A DNA stretch of 41,544 bases from NCBI GenBank assembly GCA_945893045.1, contig CAMDEA010000066.1:1-41544 (forward strand), given 5' to 3'. The position numbers and the translations under genes are program-made. Positions 8,109 to 15,551 of this stretch are shown piece after piece. The notes under the pieces were generated by a model. It was given only the letters and a program-made list of their open reading frames with translations. It was not told the DNA's origin and ran no database searches. The first letter of the stretch is position 1, and each line of letters begins with the position of its first letter. This DNA comes from Planctomyces sp. SH-PL62 (lineage in GTDB: Bacteria > Planctomycetota > Planctomycetia > Planctomycetales > Planctomycetaceae).

Positions 8109-9500
8109 ATGAGCGCTGACTTTGATCCCTACTACCTTTGGCTCGGCATTCCACCGCAGGAGCAGCCGCCGAATCACTATCGCCTGCTGGGGATCGCGGC
8201 GTTCGAGTCGAATGCGTCCGTGATCGACTCGGCGGCGAGTCGGCAATCGACGTACCTGCACTCGGTGGCTGCGGGGCCGCAGAGGCAGGCATCTCAGAAG
8301 CTGCTCACCGAGATCGCGGGTGCTCGGAGAACACTGCTCAATGCCGAGTCCAAAGAGGTCTACGATGCGGAGTTGAAATCTCGACTCGCATCGGCGGCCC
8401 CCAAGCCGGCGGCACCTCCGATCGCGCGGCCAGTCGGAGTTCCAGTTGCGGTCCCGATCGCCACTGCTGTTGCAGCCCCAGTGGCTGCACCTGTTGCCGC
8501 TCCAGTGGCTGCTCCGATTGGTATTCCAGTTGCCGCGCCAGTTGCCGTTCCGATTGCTGCGCCCGTGGCTGTTCCAGTTGCCGCACCAGTTGCCGCACCA
8601 GTTGCCGCACCGATCTCCCCGATCGTTGTGGCTCCTGCGGCGGCTCCCATCGCCGATCCATTCGCGGCGATTGCCGCGCCCGCCGAACTTGAACCGATGG
8701 CGAATTTGTTCGGCAACTTCGAGGAAGAATCGAGCCGCGAAGTTGAACCGCCATCAATACCCGCCACGACAATATCACCAAGTCCGACTTCGCCACCCCC
8801 CGCGAGTCCCACGGCTCGCCCTCCCTCGAAGCGCCTGATTTGGATGATCGGCAGTGGTGTGGGAGTCTTGGCCTTGATCCTGGCGTTCGTGTTTCGGCCA
8901 CGCGGCAACGACAAGGAAGCGGCCGCTCCCGCGCCGAAGAATTCGACCGCTAAGAAATCAAAGTCTTCGACGCCTCCCAAGGCCAAGCCAACCGAGTCCT
9001 CGAATAACGAGCCAGTGGCAGCCGCGGCGGCGGCCGCCAACGCGCCCAGACTGATCCGTTTCATTCGCATCGAATTGCCCCGCAAAGGCGTGTTGTCGCT
9101 GGCCGAGGTGGAAGCGCTGCACTTTGACAAACGCAACATCGCGGCCTACGGGACCGCCGAGCAATCGACGACGGAAGGGGGCGGCGCGGCGGCGCTCGCC
9201 AACGACGGCAACGACAAATCCCCATCGCTCACCAAAGACTCCGACAACCCGTGGTGGCAGCTTGATCTGGGGGGCGCGTATCCGCTGGAAAAAATCGTGA
9301 TCCACAATCTGCCGGCCCCAGGAATGAGCCAGCGATTGGCAGGCTTCACGCTGATCTTGATGGACAATTACCGACGTCCGCTGGCGGAGTTGAAAGATCA
9401 GGCCGCACCCAGCCCACGCTCGGAGATTGTCGTGAGCACAATGCCGGCGGCTTCCATGACGCCCGCACCCGCAAAAGCGAAACCTCGAAAGAAGTCGTAG
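8109..9500 (+). CDS. J-like membrane protein with discoidin-like C-terminal domain
   Basis: ATG 8109 lies 40 bases after the Hsp70 stop, giving 463 residues. Residues about 12-88 match a degenerate J-domain seen in planctomycetes: YLWLGIPPQEQPPNHYRLLGI, then helical sequence ending LLNAESKEVYDAEL. The His-Pro-Asp loop that stimulates Hsp70 is absent (YLHSVAAG at that place). About 95 residues of AAPVA-type repeats follow, then charged and Pro-rich sequence, one membrane helix at about 242-262 (LIWMIGSGVGVLALILAFVF) and a C-terminal beta-sandwich-like domain at about 314-444. The latter has NPWWQLDLGGAYPLEKIVIHN, typical of F5/8-type or fucolectin-like binding domains. The N-terminus is probably cytoplasmic and the C-terminus outside. 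It is likely an Hsp70 partner, but it may not stimulate ATPase. Confidence 0.8.
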   Translation: MSADFDPYYLWLGIPPQEQPPNHYRLLGIAAFESNASVIDSAASRQSTYLHSVAAGPQRQASQKLLTEIAGARRTLLNAESKEVYDAELKSRLASAAPKPAAPPIARPVGVPVAVPIATAVAAPVAAPVAAPVAAPIGIPVAAPVAVPIAAPVAVPVAAPVAAPVAAPISPIVVAPAAAPIADPFAAIAAPAELEPMANLFGNFEEESSREVEPPSIPATTISPSPTSPPPASPTARPPSKRLIWMIGSGVGVLALILAFVFRPRGNDKEAAAPAPKNSTAKKSKSSTPPKAKPTESSNNEPVAAAAAAANAPRLIRFIRIELPRKGVLSLAEVEALHFDKRNIAAYGTAEQSTTEGGGAAALANDGNDKSPSLTKDSDNPWWQLDLGGAYPLEKIVIHNLPAPGMSQRLAGFTLILMDNYRRPLAELKDQAAPSPRSEIVVSTMPAASMTPAPAKAKPRKKS

Positions 9501-9503
9501 TCC

Positions 9504-9520
9504 ACGCCGCCCCGCTCGCC
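9504..9520. repeat. Solo half-arm of the GGCGAGCGGGGCGGC repeat family
   Basis: ACGCCGCCCCGCTCGCC directly after the J-like gene equals the right-hand arm of the inverted repeats at 27762-27838 and 28773-28853. No left partner was found next to it, so it is a relic or a one-armed copy. Confidence 0.55.
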
Positions 9521-9656
9521 TGTCCCACATTTGGCGGAGTGCAGTCGATCGTCAGCGCGTTACGTCCGATCGCAAAGAGCGAACCACAGTTCGGCGGTTG
9601 AGGTTCTCGCCAATCAATCGGTGACTTGGCTAATATCCGCCCCCATTGAATGGAAC

Positions 9657-9742
9657 GGGGTCGGGAGTCTTTTTCAGGCCGCCGTATTCGATGACGGTCT
9701 ACGAACAAGTATGACGGCGGCCTGAAAAAGACTCCCGACCCC
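9657..9742. repeat. Perfect 29-bp inverted repeat upstream of metG
   Basis: 9657-9685 is exactly complementary to 9714-9742 with a 28-base spacer; arms begin GGGGTCGGGAGTCTTTTTCA. It ends 20 bases before the metG start, so it would fold in the metG leader if transcription starts upstream. The A/T runs in the arms give it a terminator look on either strand. Confidence 0.85.
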
Positions 9743-9762
9743 TTCGCTTTCCCGGAGACTCC

Positions 9763-11826
9763 ATGACTCAACGTCGAATCTTAGTGACCGCCGCGCTGCC
9801 ATACGCGAACGGGCACATCCACATTGGCCACCTGGTCGAATACATCCAGACGGACATTTGGGTCCGGTTCCAAAAGCTGCGCGGCCATCAGTGCGTCTTC
9901 CTCTGCGCCGACGACACGCACGGCACGGCGATCATGATTCGTGCTCGGCAGGAGAAACGGAGCGAAGAGGCGTTGATTGCCGACATGCGCGACGCGCACA
10001 TCCGCGACTTCGCCGGCTTCGATATCGACTTCGACAACTACGGCAGCACGAACAGTGAGGCAAACCGCGGACTCTGTCACAGGCTCTGGGGCGAGCTTCG
10101 CAGGGGTGGCTACATCAACGAGCAGCCCGTGACGCAATTGTTCGACCCGGTCGAGGGAACCTTTCTGGCGGATCGATTCGTGAAAGGAACCTGCCCGAAT
10201 CCAGAATGTCAGGCTCCCAATCAGTACGGCGATAGTTGCGACAAGTGCGGCCACACACACAGCCCGGCCGACTTGGTCAATCCCGTGAGCACGCTGTCCG
10301 GTGCGACCCCAGAACTCAGGTCGGCCAATCACCTCTTCATCAATATCGAGAAGCTGCACGGCTTCCTCGAAGAGTGGACGCAATCCGGCGAGCACTTACA
10401 GAGCGAAGTCGCCAACTACCTCAAAGGGCATTTCCTCGGTGAGCCGCTGCGAGATTGGGACGTGTCGCGTCCTGCTCCGTACTTTGGCTTCGAGATTCCC
10501 GACAGTCCGGGCAACTATTGGTACGTCTGGTTCGACGCTCCGATCGGTTACATGGCTTCGACCAAGGAGTGGTGCGAACGGCGCGGAGAGAACTGGGCCA
10601 CTTGGTGGCACCGCGATGCCAATTGCGAAATCCATCACTTCATCGGCAAGGACATCACTTACTTTCACACACTGTTCTGGCCGGCGATGCTGAAAGCGTC
10701 CGACTGCAAACTGCCGACGAAGGTCCACATTCATGGTTTCCTGACGGTCGGCGGCGAGAAGATGTCGAAGTCCAAAGGGACGTTCGTGCAAGCCGCGACG
10801 TACCTGAAGTATCTCGACCCGGCGTATCTGCGGTACTACTACGCCTCGAAGCTCGGCCCGCGGTTGGATGACCTTGATCTCAGTCTCGACGAGTTTGTGG
10901 ACAAAGCCAACAAGCAGCTCGTCGGCGGCGTCGTGAACATCGCCTCGCGCACCGCCAAGTTTCTCGGCGGCAAGTCGCTGTGCGAGACGTATCCGGCCGA
11001 CGGCGGCTTGTTCCTCTTTGCGGCCGCCGCGCACGAGTCGATCGCCGAGTCTTACGAACGCTGCGATTACCAGACGGTGATCCGCACCTGCAAAGAACTC
11101 TGCGACCGAGCCAACGCCTTTCTCGATGAGAAAGCTCCCTGGACGTTGGCCAAGCAGCCGGACAAGGCCGAAGAGGTCCGGCAAATTTGTTCGATCGGAT
11201 TGAATCTCTTTCGGCAGATCGTTGTCTATCTCACCCCCGTGCTGCCCCGCTTGGCCCAGCAGGCGGGCGAGTTGCTCAGTGCTCCCATCACGCGCTGGGA
11301 GGATGCTCATTCACCGTTGACTGGCACTCCCGTCGCGAACTTCCAACACATGCTCAAACGAGTTGAACTCAAACAGGTGCAATCCATGATTGAAGACAGT
11401 AAACCCACCGAAGAAGGGACAGTCGTTGAAGGCTTGGCCCTGCCGTCGCAACCGACTGACGGCCCCGAAGCCTTAGCGAAAGAGCCGCTCGTCGCCGACC
11501 TCTGCTCGATCGACGATTTCACGAAGATCGACCTGCGCGTCGCGCGCGTCGTCTCGGCGTCTGCGGTCGAGGGGGCTGACAAGCTGGTGCAGCTCACGCT
11601 GAGCCTTGGTGGCGAACTGCGCCGCAACGTCTTCGCCGGCATCAAGAGCGCGTACACACCGGAGCAACTTGTCGGCCGCTTAGTCATCGTGGTCGCCAAC
11701 CTGGCTCCGCGCAAGATGCGATTCGGAGTCAGCGAAGGCATGGTTTGCGCCGCCGGCGGCGGAGGCCAAGAGATTTTCCTGCTCTCGCCCGACAGCGGCG
11801 CGGTGCCGGGCCAGCGGGTTCATTAA
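9763..11826 (+). CDS. metG: Methionyl-tRNA synthetase
   Basis: ATG 9763 is preceded by GGAG with a 5-base spacer. The product has 687 residues. It charges tRNA-Met with methionine in the cytoplasm. The class-I signature HIGH is at residues 20-23 inside PYANGHIHIGH. A four-Cys zinc knuckle (CPNPEC and CDKC) lies at about 144-162, and KMSKS at about 333-337. A C-terminal tRNA-binding (EMAP/Trbp111-like) domain fills about 580-687 (KIDLRVARVVSA to SGAVPGQRVH) and is used for dimerisation and tRNA contact. It is complete and of normal length for this domain set. A degraded copy of its last 24 residues occurs about 1.1 kb downstream. Confidence 0.97.
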   Translation: MTQRRILVTAALPYANGHIHIGHLVEYIQTDIWVRFQKLRGHQCVFLCADDTHGTAIMIRARQEKRSEEALIADMRDAHIRDFAGFDIDFDNYGSTNSEANRGLCHRLWGELRRGGYINEQPVTQLFDPVEGTFLADRFVKGTCPNPECQAPNQYGDSCDKCGHTHSPADLVNPVSTLSGATPELRSANHLFINIEKLHGFLEEWTQSGEHLQSEVANYLKGHFLGEPLRDWDVSRPAPYFGFEIPDSPGNYWYVWFDAPIGYMASTKEWCERRGENWATWWHRDANCEIHHFIGKDITYFHTLFWPAMLKASDCKLPTKVHIHGFLTVGGEKMSKSKGTFVQAATYLKYLDPAYLRYYYASKLGPRLDDLDLSLDEFVDKANKQLVGGVVNIASRTAKFLGGKSLCETYPADGGLFLFAAAAHESIAESYERCDYQTVIRTCKELCDRANAFLDEKAPWTLAKQPDKAEEVRQICSIGLNLFRQIVVYLTPVLPRLAQQAGELLSAPITRWEDAHSPLTGTPVANFQHMLKRVELKQVQSMIEDSKPTEEGTVVEGLALPSQPTDGPEALAKEPLVADLCSIDDFTKIDLRVARVVSASAVEGADKLVQLTLSLGGELRRNVFAGIKSAYTPEQLVGRLVIVVANLAPRKMRFGVSEGMVCAAGGGGQEIFLLSPDSGAVPGQRVH

Positions 11827-11936
11827 ACGAACGATCTGCCCAAGATTTTCGTGACAGCGGCGAATCGGCAGAAGCTCGGATGTTTTGAAAAGGCCGGGCT
11901 TTTCCAGAGCATCACATTTCAGGAGTCAGGTGTCCC

Positions 11937-12689
11937 ATGCGAATGTCACGTCGATTCTTTGTGCTGTGCGGTCTGGCCTGGTCCATTCCGAGTTTCGTTG
12001 TCGCCGACGATGCGGCTTCGCGAGCCATCGTCGAGAAAGCCATCCAGGTGCATGGTGGCGAGAAACTGCTCGCCAAGTTCAAGGGAGCGACCTCGAAGAT
12101 CAAAGGCACGATTCAAATCAACGGTGCTCCGATCGCTTTCACCGGCGAGATCGACTCACAAGGCGTGGATCAGCAGAAAGCCTTCATCTCGTTCGTGCTG
12201 GACGGCCAGTCGATTTCGTTTGCCAGCGTGCTCAATCGGAATCAGGGCTGGCTCAAGATCAATAACGACACCATCGACATGCCGGCCGAACAACTGACCG
12301 AGACAAAAGAGACAGCCTACTCCGGCTGGGTCGCCACGCTGCTGCCGTTGCAGGACAAGGCTTTCAGTTTGGCTCCGTTTGGCGAAATCGAAATCGCCGG
12401 CCGCAAAGCTGTCGGCGTGAATGTGACTCGCGAGGGACGCCGCCCCATCAATCTCTTCTTTGATAAGGCGACGTTTCACTTGGTGAGAACCGAATCCCGC
12501 GTGAAGGATGAGACGACCAATCAGGAAGTGACCGAAGAATCGACGTATAGCGAATACAAACTGATTGAGGGTGCTCAACAGCCCTTGAAGATCAGCGTCA
12601 AACGCAACGACAAACCGCACGCCGACGTCGAGGTCACAGAATTCAAATATGTGGAGAAGCTCGACGACAGCGTGTTTGCAAAGCCGTGA
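11937..12689 (+). CDS. Secreted protein of unknown function (lipoprotein-carrier-like fold possible)
   Basis: ATG 11937 gives 250 residues; ATG 11943 is an alternative. A signal peptide (about residues 4-23, ending VVADD) leads into a mature protein with the opening A-x-x-I-V-x-K-A-I-x-x-H-G-G-x-x-x-L, then alternating beta-strand sequence. That opening and strand pattern is common in planctomycete periplasmic proteins that look like outer-membrane lipoprotein-sorting (LolA/LolB-type) folds. No catalytic residues were seen. The gene follows metG after 110 bases without clear coupling. The fold guess is inference; function is unknown. Confidence 0.8.
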   Translation: MRMSRRFFVLCGLAWSIPSFVVADDAASRAIVEKAIQVHGGEKLLAKFKGATSKIKGTIQINGAPIAFTGEIDSQGVDQQKAFISFVLDGQSISFASVLNRNQGWLKINNDTIDMPAEQLTETKETAYSGWVATLLPLQDKAFSLAPFGEIEIAGRKAVGVNVTREGRRPINLFFDKATFHLVRTESRVKDETTNQEVTEESTYSEYKLIEGAQQPLKISVKRNDKPHADVEVTEFKYVEKLDDSVFAKP

Positions 12690-12729
12690 CGCCGCCGCCT
12701 TGCCATGCTGCCGCCGGGCTTGTCCCGGA

Positions 12730-12829
12730 GGTTCCCGTGCTCTGAAGCTACGGCGCGGAGCGGTCGAAAGACTCCCCGATCAAAGCGTCGTTGAGCGTTC
12801 GTGGCACCTAGCTTCAGAGCGCGGGAACC
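12730..12829. repeat. 21-bp inverted repeat downstream of secreted protein gene
   Basis: 12730-12750 pairs with 12809-12829 with one mismatch (arm core CTCTGAAGCTA). The enclosed 58 bases show no coding character. Confidence 0.75.
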
Positions 12830-12848
12830 ACCCTCGCAAGGAGGGTGG
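12828..12848. terminator. Hairpin, possible terminator
   Basis: CCACCCTC 12828-12835 pairs perfectly with GAGGGTGG 12841-12848 around a 5-base loop, followed by CGTTATTT. The stem is strong but the T-run is short, so it is only a candidate terminator for the gene ending at 12689. Confidence 0.45.
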
Positions 12849-12879
12849 CGTTATTTCCAATCGCGGGCAAAAAGACACC

Positions 12880-12954
12880 GCTGGCGGAGGCGAAACAGGA
12901 ATGTTCCTGCTCGTCTCCACCAGCGGTGCTGTGCCCGGTCAGGGAGTGCATTGA
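12880..12954 (+). pseudogene. Degraded copy of a metG-type C-terminal end
   Basis: In one frame the sequence reads AGGGETGMFLLVSTSGAVPG then QGVH and a TGA stop. The last residues of the methionyl-tRNA synthetase at 11755-11826 read AGGGGQEIFLLSPDSGAVPG then QRVH and stop. The two match at about 17 of 24 positions although most codons differ in the third base. Upstream of 12880 the similarity stops at a hairpin. I infer a remnant of a duplicated or foreign tRNA-binding-domain gene (metG or a CsaA-like protein). No start codon or functional length remains. Confidence 0.6.
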
Positions 12955-12984
12955 CCGGAGGTTGCTCAACTGGCCTGTCGGCGA

Positions 12985-13809
12985 TTACGCAGCGGCGACG
13001 GCTTTGCGAGAGACCTTTTGCGTAAACGGAATAGTCATCGGCGCGGAATCCGTTTCGGTTCCGGCCAGACGGTCCACGCAGGCTTCGAGGAAGATTTCAA
13101 AAGCCTGCATGTCCAGCGCGGCGGCGGTGTCGCTTTCGGGATGCCATTGCACGCCGACGCAGAACCAATCGTCATCGACCGATTCAAAGGCTTCGACGAC
13201 TCCGTCCGGCGCGGTGGCGCTGGCCTTAAACAGCGGAGCGAGCTGATCGACACACATGTGGTGGTCGCTGTTCACTCGGATTTCGCCGGGGCCGTACATG
13301 ACGTCCATCCGCGTGCCGGGGACGATGTTGATGATGTGCCGCAACGTTCGCTCGACGTGGTCGCGGTGCTGGATTGCCTTCGGGAAGTCTTCGGGAATGT
13401 GCTGGAACAACGTGCCGCCGCAGACGACGTTGACGGTCTGCATGCCCGCACCGATCGCCAGGATCGGCAACCGCATCTCGACAGCCATCTTTGCCAAGCG
13501 ACGATCAAAATCTTCGCGGCGAGTCGCCATCGGTTTCGTTGCCGGATGCTTGTCGAAGCCCAGCCGCCGCGGATCAAGGTCGAGCGAACAGCCTCCGAGC
13601 ACCACGCCGTCACACTTCTCCAGCAACGCTCGCAAATCTTCATCTTCGGCCAGCGGCGGCAGGATCATCGGGATGCCTCCCGGCGACTTGGCGGTTTTTC
13701 CGCCGCTGATTTGGTCATAGTAACCGCTGGTGATCCAGGTCAGAGCAATGTGCTCGGCGGAGGCGGCGCGGAAATCGGCATTGAGGGCGATAATCGGCTT
13801 CGTGTTCAT
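12985..13809 (-). CDS. Peptidase C26 / class I glutamine amidotransferase-fold protein lacking the catalytic Cys
   Basis: ATG 13809 has GGGA upstream; an upstream in-frame extension to 13899 has no support. The product has 274 residues. It aligns with gamma-glutamyl-gamma-aminobutyrate hydrolases (PuuD-like): VVLGGCSLDLDP in the oxyanion region, a nucleophile elbow PILAIGAGMQTVNVV, GGTLFQHI, VNSDHHMCVDQLAP, and GVQWHPES with H223 and E225. In active members the elbow reads G-I-C-R-G-M-Q; here the Cys position is G120 (codon GGT, 13450-13452). The His and Glu of the triad remain. Either the protein binds a gamma-glutamyl ligand without hydrolysis or it uses another residue; Cys130 is close in sequence. 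It has no operon partner. Confidence 0.85.
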   Translation of the reverse strand: MNTKPIIALNADFRAASAEHIALTWITSGYYDQISGGKTAKSPGGIPMILPPLAEDEDLRALLEKCDGVVLGGCSLDLDPRRLGFDKHPATKPMATRREDFDRRLAKMAVEMRLPILAIGAGMQTVNVVCGGTLFQHIPEDFPKAIQHRDHVERTLRHIINIVPGTRMDVMYGPGEIRVNSDHHMCVDQLAPLFKASATAPDGVVEAFESVDDDWFCVGVQWHPESDTAAALDMQAFEIFLEACVDRLAGTETDSAPMTIPFTQKVSRKAVAAA

Positions 13810-13912
13810 GCGGGAGTCCCTTCCAAAGTTCAGCACTTCCTGTGCTGAGTTCCTGGCGAAAAGAAACGGGAACCGACTCGCGCCACCGAGTCGGCTCATG
13901 GCTCAAGCTCGG

Positions 13913-14242
13913 TCAGAAGATCGTTGTTCTCGTTCGTAGTTCCGCGTTTAGGCGGCAATGACCGGCTAAAGCCGGAACTACCAACTGGAAGATCCGCTGG
14001 GTTTGCGAAGCCGACAGAGCACTGTCAGCCAACCGGCTCAAAGCGAGCGTCGCATCCATGCGAATTCTCCGAGACCAATCCTTTGGTTCGAGCCTGCTCG
14101 CGACCAACCAGCCGCGACAGTCAGGGTGCTCACTCAAGATTGGCTGCAATTTCAACTTGAGAAACTCAAATTCTGAAACCGTCAGTGGCTCGCATACATG
14201 AGCCGTCTTGAACAAAGCGGGCGGATCGTAGGAATTGGTCAA
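13913..14242 (-). pseudogene. Possible gene remnant running into a repeat
   Basis: A 109-codon frame opens at TTG 14242 directly after an in-frame stop, with no ATG near its start. The middle looks protein-like (LTVSEFEFLKLKLQPIL, RRIRMDATLALSRLADSAL). The last 20 or so residues are encoded by the inverted repeat at 13936-13981, so the original 3' end seems replaced. I do not recognise the family. It may be a decayed gene or chance; the rest of the 13810-14487 gap holds two repeats and no better gene. Confidence 0.25.
13936..13981. repeat. 20-bp imperfect inverted repeat
   Basis: GTAGTTCCGCGTTTAGGCGG (13936-13955) pairs with CCGGCTAAAGCCGGAACTAC (13962-13981) with three mismatches and a 6-base loop. 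It is of the short intergenic hairpin kind seen elsewhere in this window. Confidence 0.65.
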
Positions 14243-14314
14243 GACCTGTCAACCAGATCGCAGATTTTGTTGCAGGAGCATGAGACAACCACTGTTGGTA
14301 GTGGTCAGGTCACA

Positions 14315-14375
14315 CCAGCACGACGCGCGAGCGAGTGGTTGTTTGAAACAACCACTCGCTCGCGCGTCGTGCTGG
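14315..14375. repeat. 61-base perfect palindrome (30-bp arms, 1-base centre)
   Basis: 14315-14344 is exactly complementary to 14346-14375 around a single G at 14345. The arms begin CCAGCACGACGCGCGAGCGA. It lies in the long gap before the zinc-ribbon gene. Such a palindrome can form a cruciform or, in RNA, a 28-30-bp hairpin. The exactness of the arms implies recent formation or continuing gene conversion. Confidence 0.95.
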
Positions 14376-14487
14376 GCCGGTCGGGCAAAGTTGTTGCCAA
14401 CCGCTTGAGAATGATTGGACCTTCCGCTAGTTTTCCCCGCTCATTTGATCCCGGCCCAAGTCTGAACTGTTCGAGGAACGAGTTGAA

Positions 14488-14613
14488 ATGGTCATCCGCC
14501 CCCGCACGAAGCGAAAAATTGCCCTGAGAACCAAGCGTTGCCCGAAGTGTAACTGCCTGGTCAAACGCCGTGTCCGCTGCAAACGCTGCCATTATTTGCT
14601 GAAACGCGACTAA
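14488..14613 (+). CDS. 41-residue basic zinc-ribbon protein
   Basis: ATG 14488 follows GAGGA with an 11-base spacer and the frame ends at TAA 14611-14613. The protein begins MVIRPRTKRKIALRTKR and contains C18-P-K-C21 and C31-K-R-C34, plus C23, in a setting of 16 Lys/Arg. A CxxC-x9-CxxC pattern of this size is expected to bind one zinc, and the charge suggests RNA or DNA contact, as in small ribosome-associated zinc ribbons. It is not a recognisable L36 or S14. A GC hairpin 33 bases after the stop fits a monocistronic gene. Coding status rests on the Cys pairs, start site and terminator-like hairpin. Confidence 0.7.
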   Translation: MVIRPRTKRKIALRTKRCPKCNCLVKRRVRCKRCHYLLKRD

Positions 14614-14645
14614 GCGGATCCGGGCAATTTGACGTCCGAAAACCA

Positions 14646-14672
14646 ACGAGGCAGGCGAATCGCCTGCCTCGT
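14646..14672. terminator. Strong GC hairpin after the zinc-ribbon gene
   Basis: ACGAGGCAGGCGA (14646-14658) and TCGCCTGCCTCGT (14660-14672) are perfect complements with one base between. TGGTGTTTGGG follows. Position just after a stop codon suggests termination; the missing T-tract keeps this uncertain. Confidence 0.55.
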
Positions 14673-14742
14673 GGTGTTTGGGTAGCTCAGCGAAACCGAT
14701 CACTGTGAAACGTGGCATCGGGAGTCGATCGACGTTTGGAAT

Positions 14743-14764
14743 GCGAGTCGCGGGAGCGACTCGC
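14743..14764. terminator. 9-bp hairpin between convergent genes
   Basis: GCGAGTCGC 14743-14751 pairs with GCGACTCGC 14756-14764 around GGGA. It lies 30 bases from the end of the minus-strand gene at 14794 and could serve it. Confidence 0.45.
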
Positions 14765-14793
14765 CTACGTTCCTGCGGCTTCGCCGGACGACG

Positions 14794-15363
14794 TTAGTCA
14801 GGCTGATATTCCTTCTCGTCGTCGGCCTTCGCTCCGAACGATGACCGAAGATCGGTTGCGGCTTTTGTCACGGTCTTCTCCGAGCCGAGCAACTTCAAGA
14901 AATAAAGGCCCTTGTCTTCAACCATCAACATGACGCCGAGCATTCTCTGGCCAGGAATCGGTCCCTTCCTTTTCTCAAATGGCGGGGGGATGTACGTGCC
15001 AGTCAAATCGACCAAGATGTATTCACCTTGCTTGCTTTTTCCTTTGGTGATTTTTGCCTTGCGATCTTTGAGATCGAACTGATTAAGCCAACGTTTAATG
15101 TTGTCACCGACGGCACCGCCACCGCCGCCAAACTGTGAAATGGCAAGCTCGGCGGCCTCCTTGTCTCCCTCAGCAGCAGCGAGCTTGAACTGTGTGATTC
15201 GCAATTGGTTGCTCGGATCTTCCTGCTTCCAGGCTTTGGGCACGGTCAGTTTGATGTCTTTGACTTCGACGACCTGTGTGGCTTTTTCCTTCTCTTGAGC
15301 AACGGCGATGCAGCACACAAGAACGGCGGCTGCGGAAACGGCCTGCCAACGAAAACGATTCAT
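14794..15363 (-). CDS. Small secreted protein of unknown function
   Basis: ATG 15363 is preceded by AGGAG with an 8-9-base spacer, so the longer frame to 15435 is not used. The 189-residue product has a signal peptide (MNRFRWQAVSAAAVLVCCIA, cleavage near AVAQ). The mature part is polar and beta-rich with a GGGGGA turn near residue 80 and a hydrophobic strand pair near the C-terminus (MLGVMLMVEDKGLYFLKLLG). The overall look is of a single-domain periplasmic protein with strands around a few helices. No catalytic motif was recognised. It is convergent with the zinc-ribbon gene and divergent from the SDR gene. Confidence 0.8.
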   Translation of the reverse strand: MNRFRWQAVSAAAVLVCCIAVAQEKEKATQVVEVKDIKLTVPKAWKQEDPSNQLRITQFKLAAAEGDKEAAELAISQFGGGGGAVGDNIKRWLNQFDLKDRKAKITKGKSKQGEYILVDLTGTYIPPPFEKRKGPIPGQRMLGVMLMVEDKGLYFLKLLGSEKTVTKAATDLRSSFGAKADDEKEYQPD

Positions 15364-15467
15364 CTGGTGGTCTCCTGCTGGGGGTGGGATGTGACAGTGG
15401 GCCGGGATTCTCAGGCTCGATCTGTTGAATTGCAACGACCGGGCGATGACGTCATCGTGGGCAAGAC

Positions 15468-15538
15468 GTAGCTCGACTCTCTGAGTCGAGTGTTCGCATT
15501 CGTTCGGACAGAATGCTCGACTCGGAGAGTCGAGCTAC
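15468..15538. repeat. 23-bp inverted repeat directly upstream of the SDR gene
   Basis: 15468-15490 (GTAGCTCGACTCTCTGAGTC...) pairs with 15516-15538 with one mismatch. It ends 13 bases before the SDR start codon, so the hairpin would end beside the ribosome-binding site GAGGAG, which just escapes it. Confidence 0.8.
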
Positions 15539-15551
15539 AGAGGAGTACCGC

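Noticed and set aside
12649..12954. A 101-codon gene including the metG-like tail
   Set aside because: Its first half is the end of the preceding gene in another frame plus an inverted repeat; only the last 25 codons resemble a protein and there is no start site.
14090..14110. GGTTCGAGCC resembling a tRNA T-loop
   Set aside because: No acceptor, D or anticodon stems fit around it.
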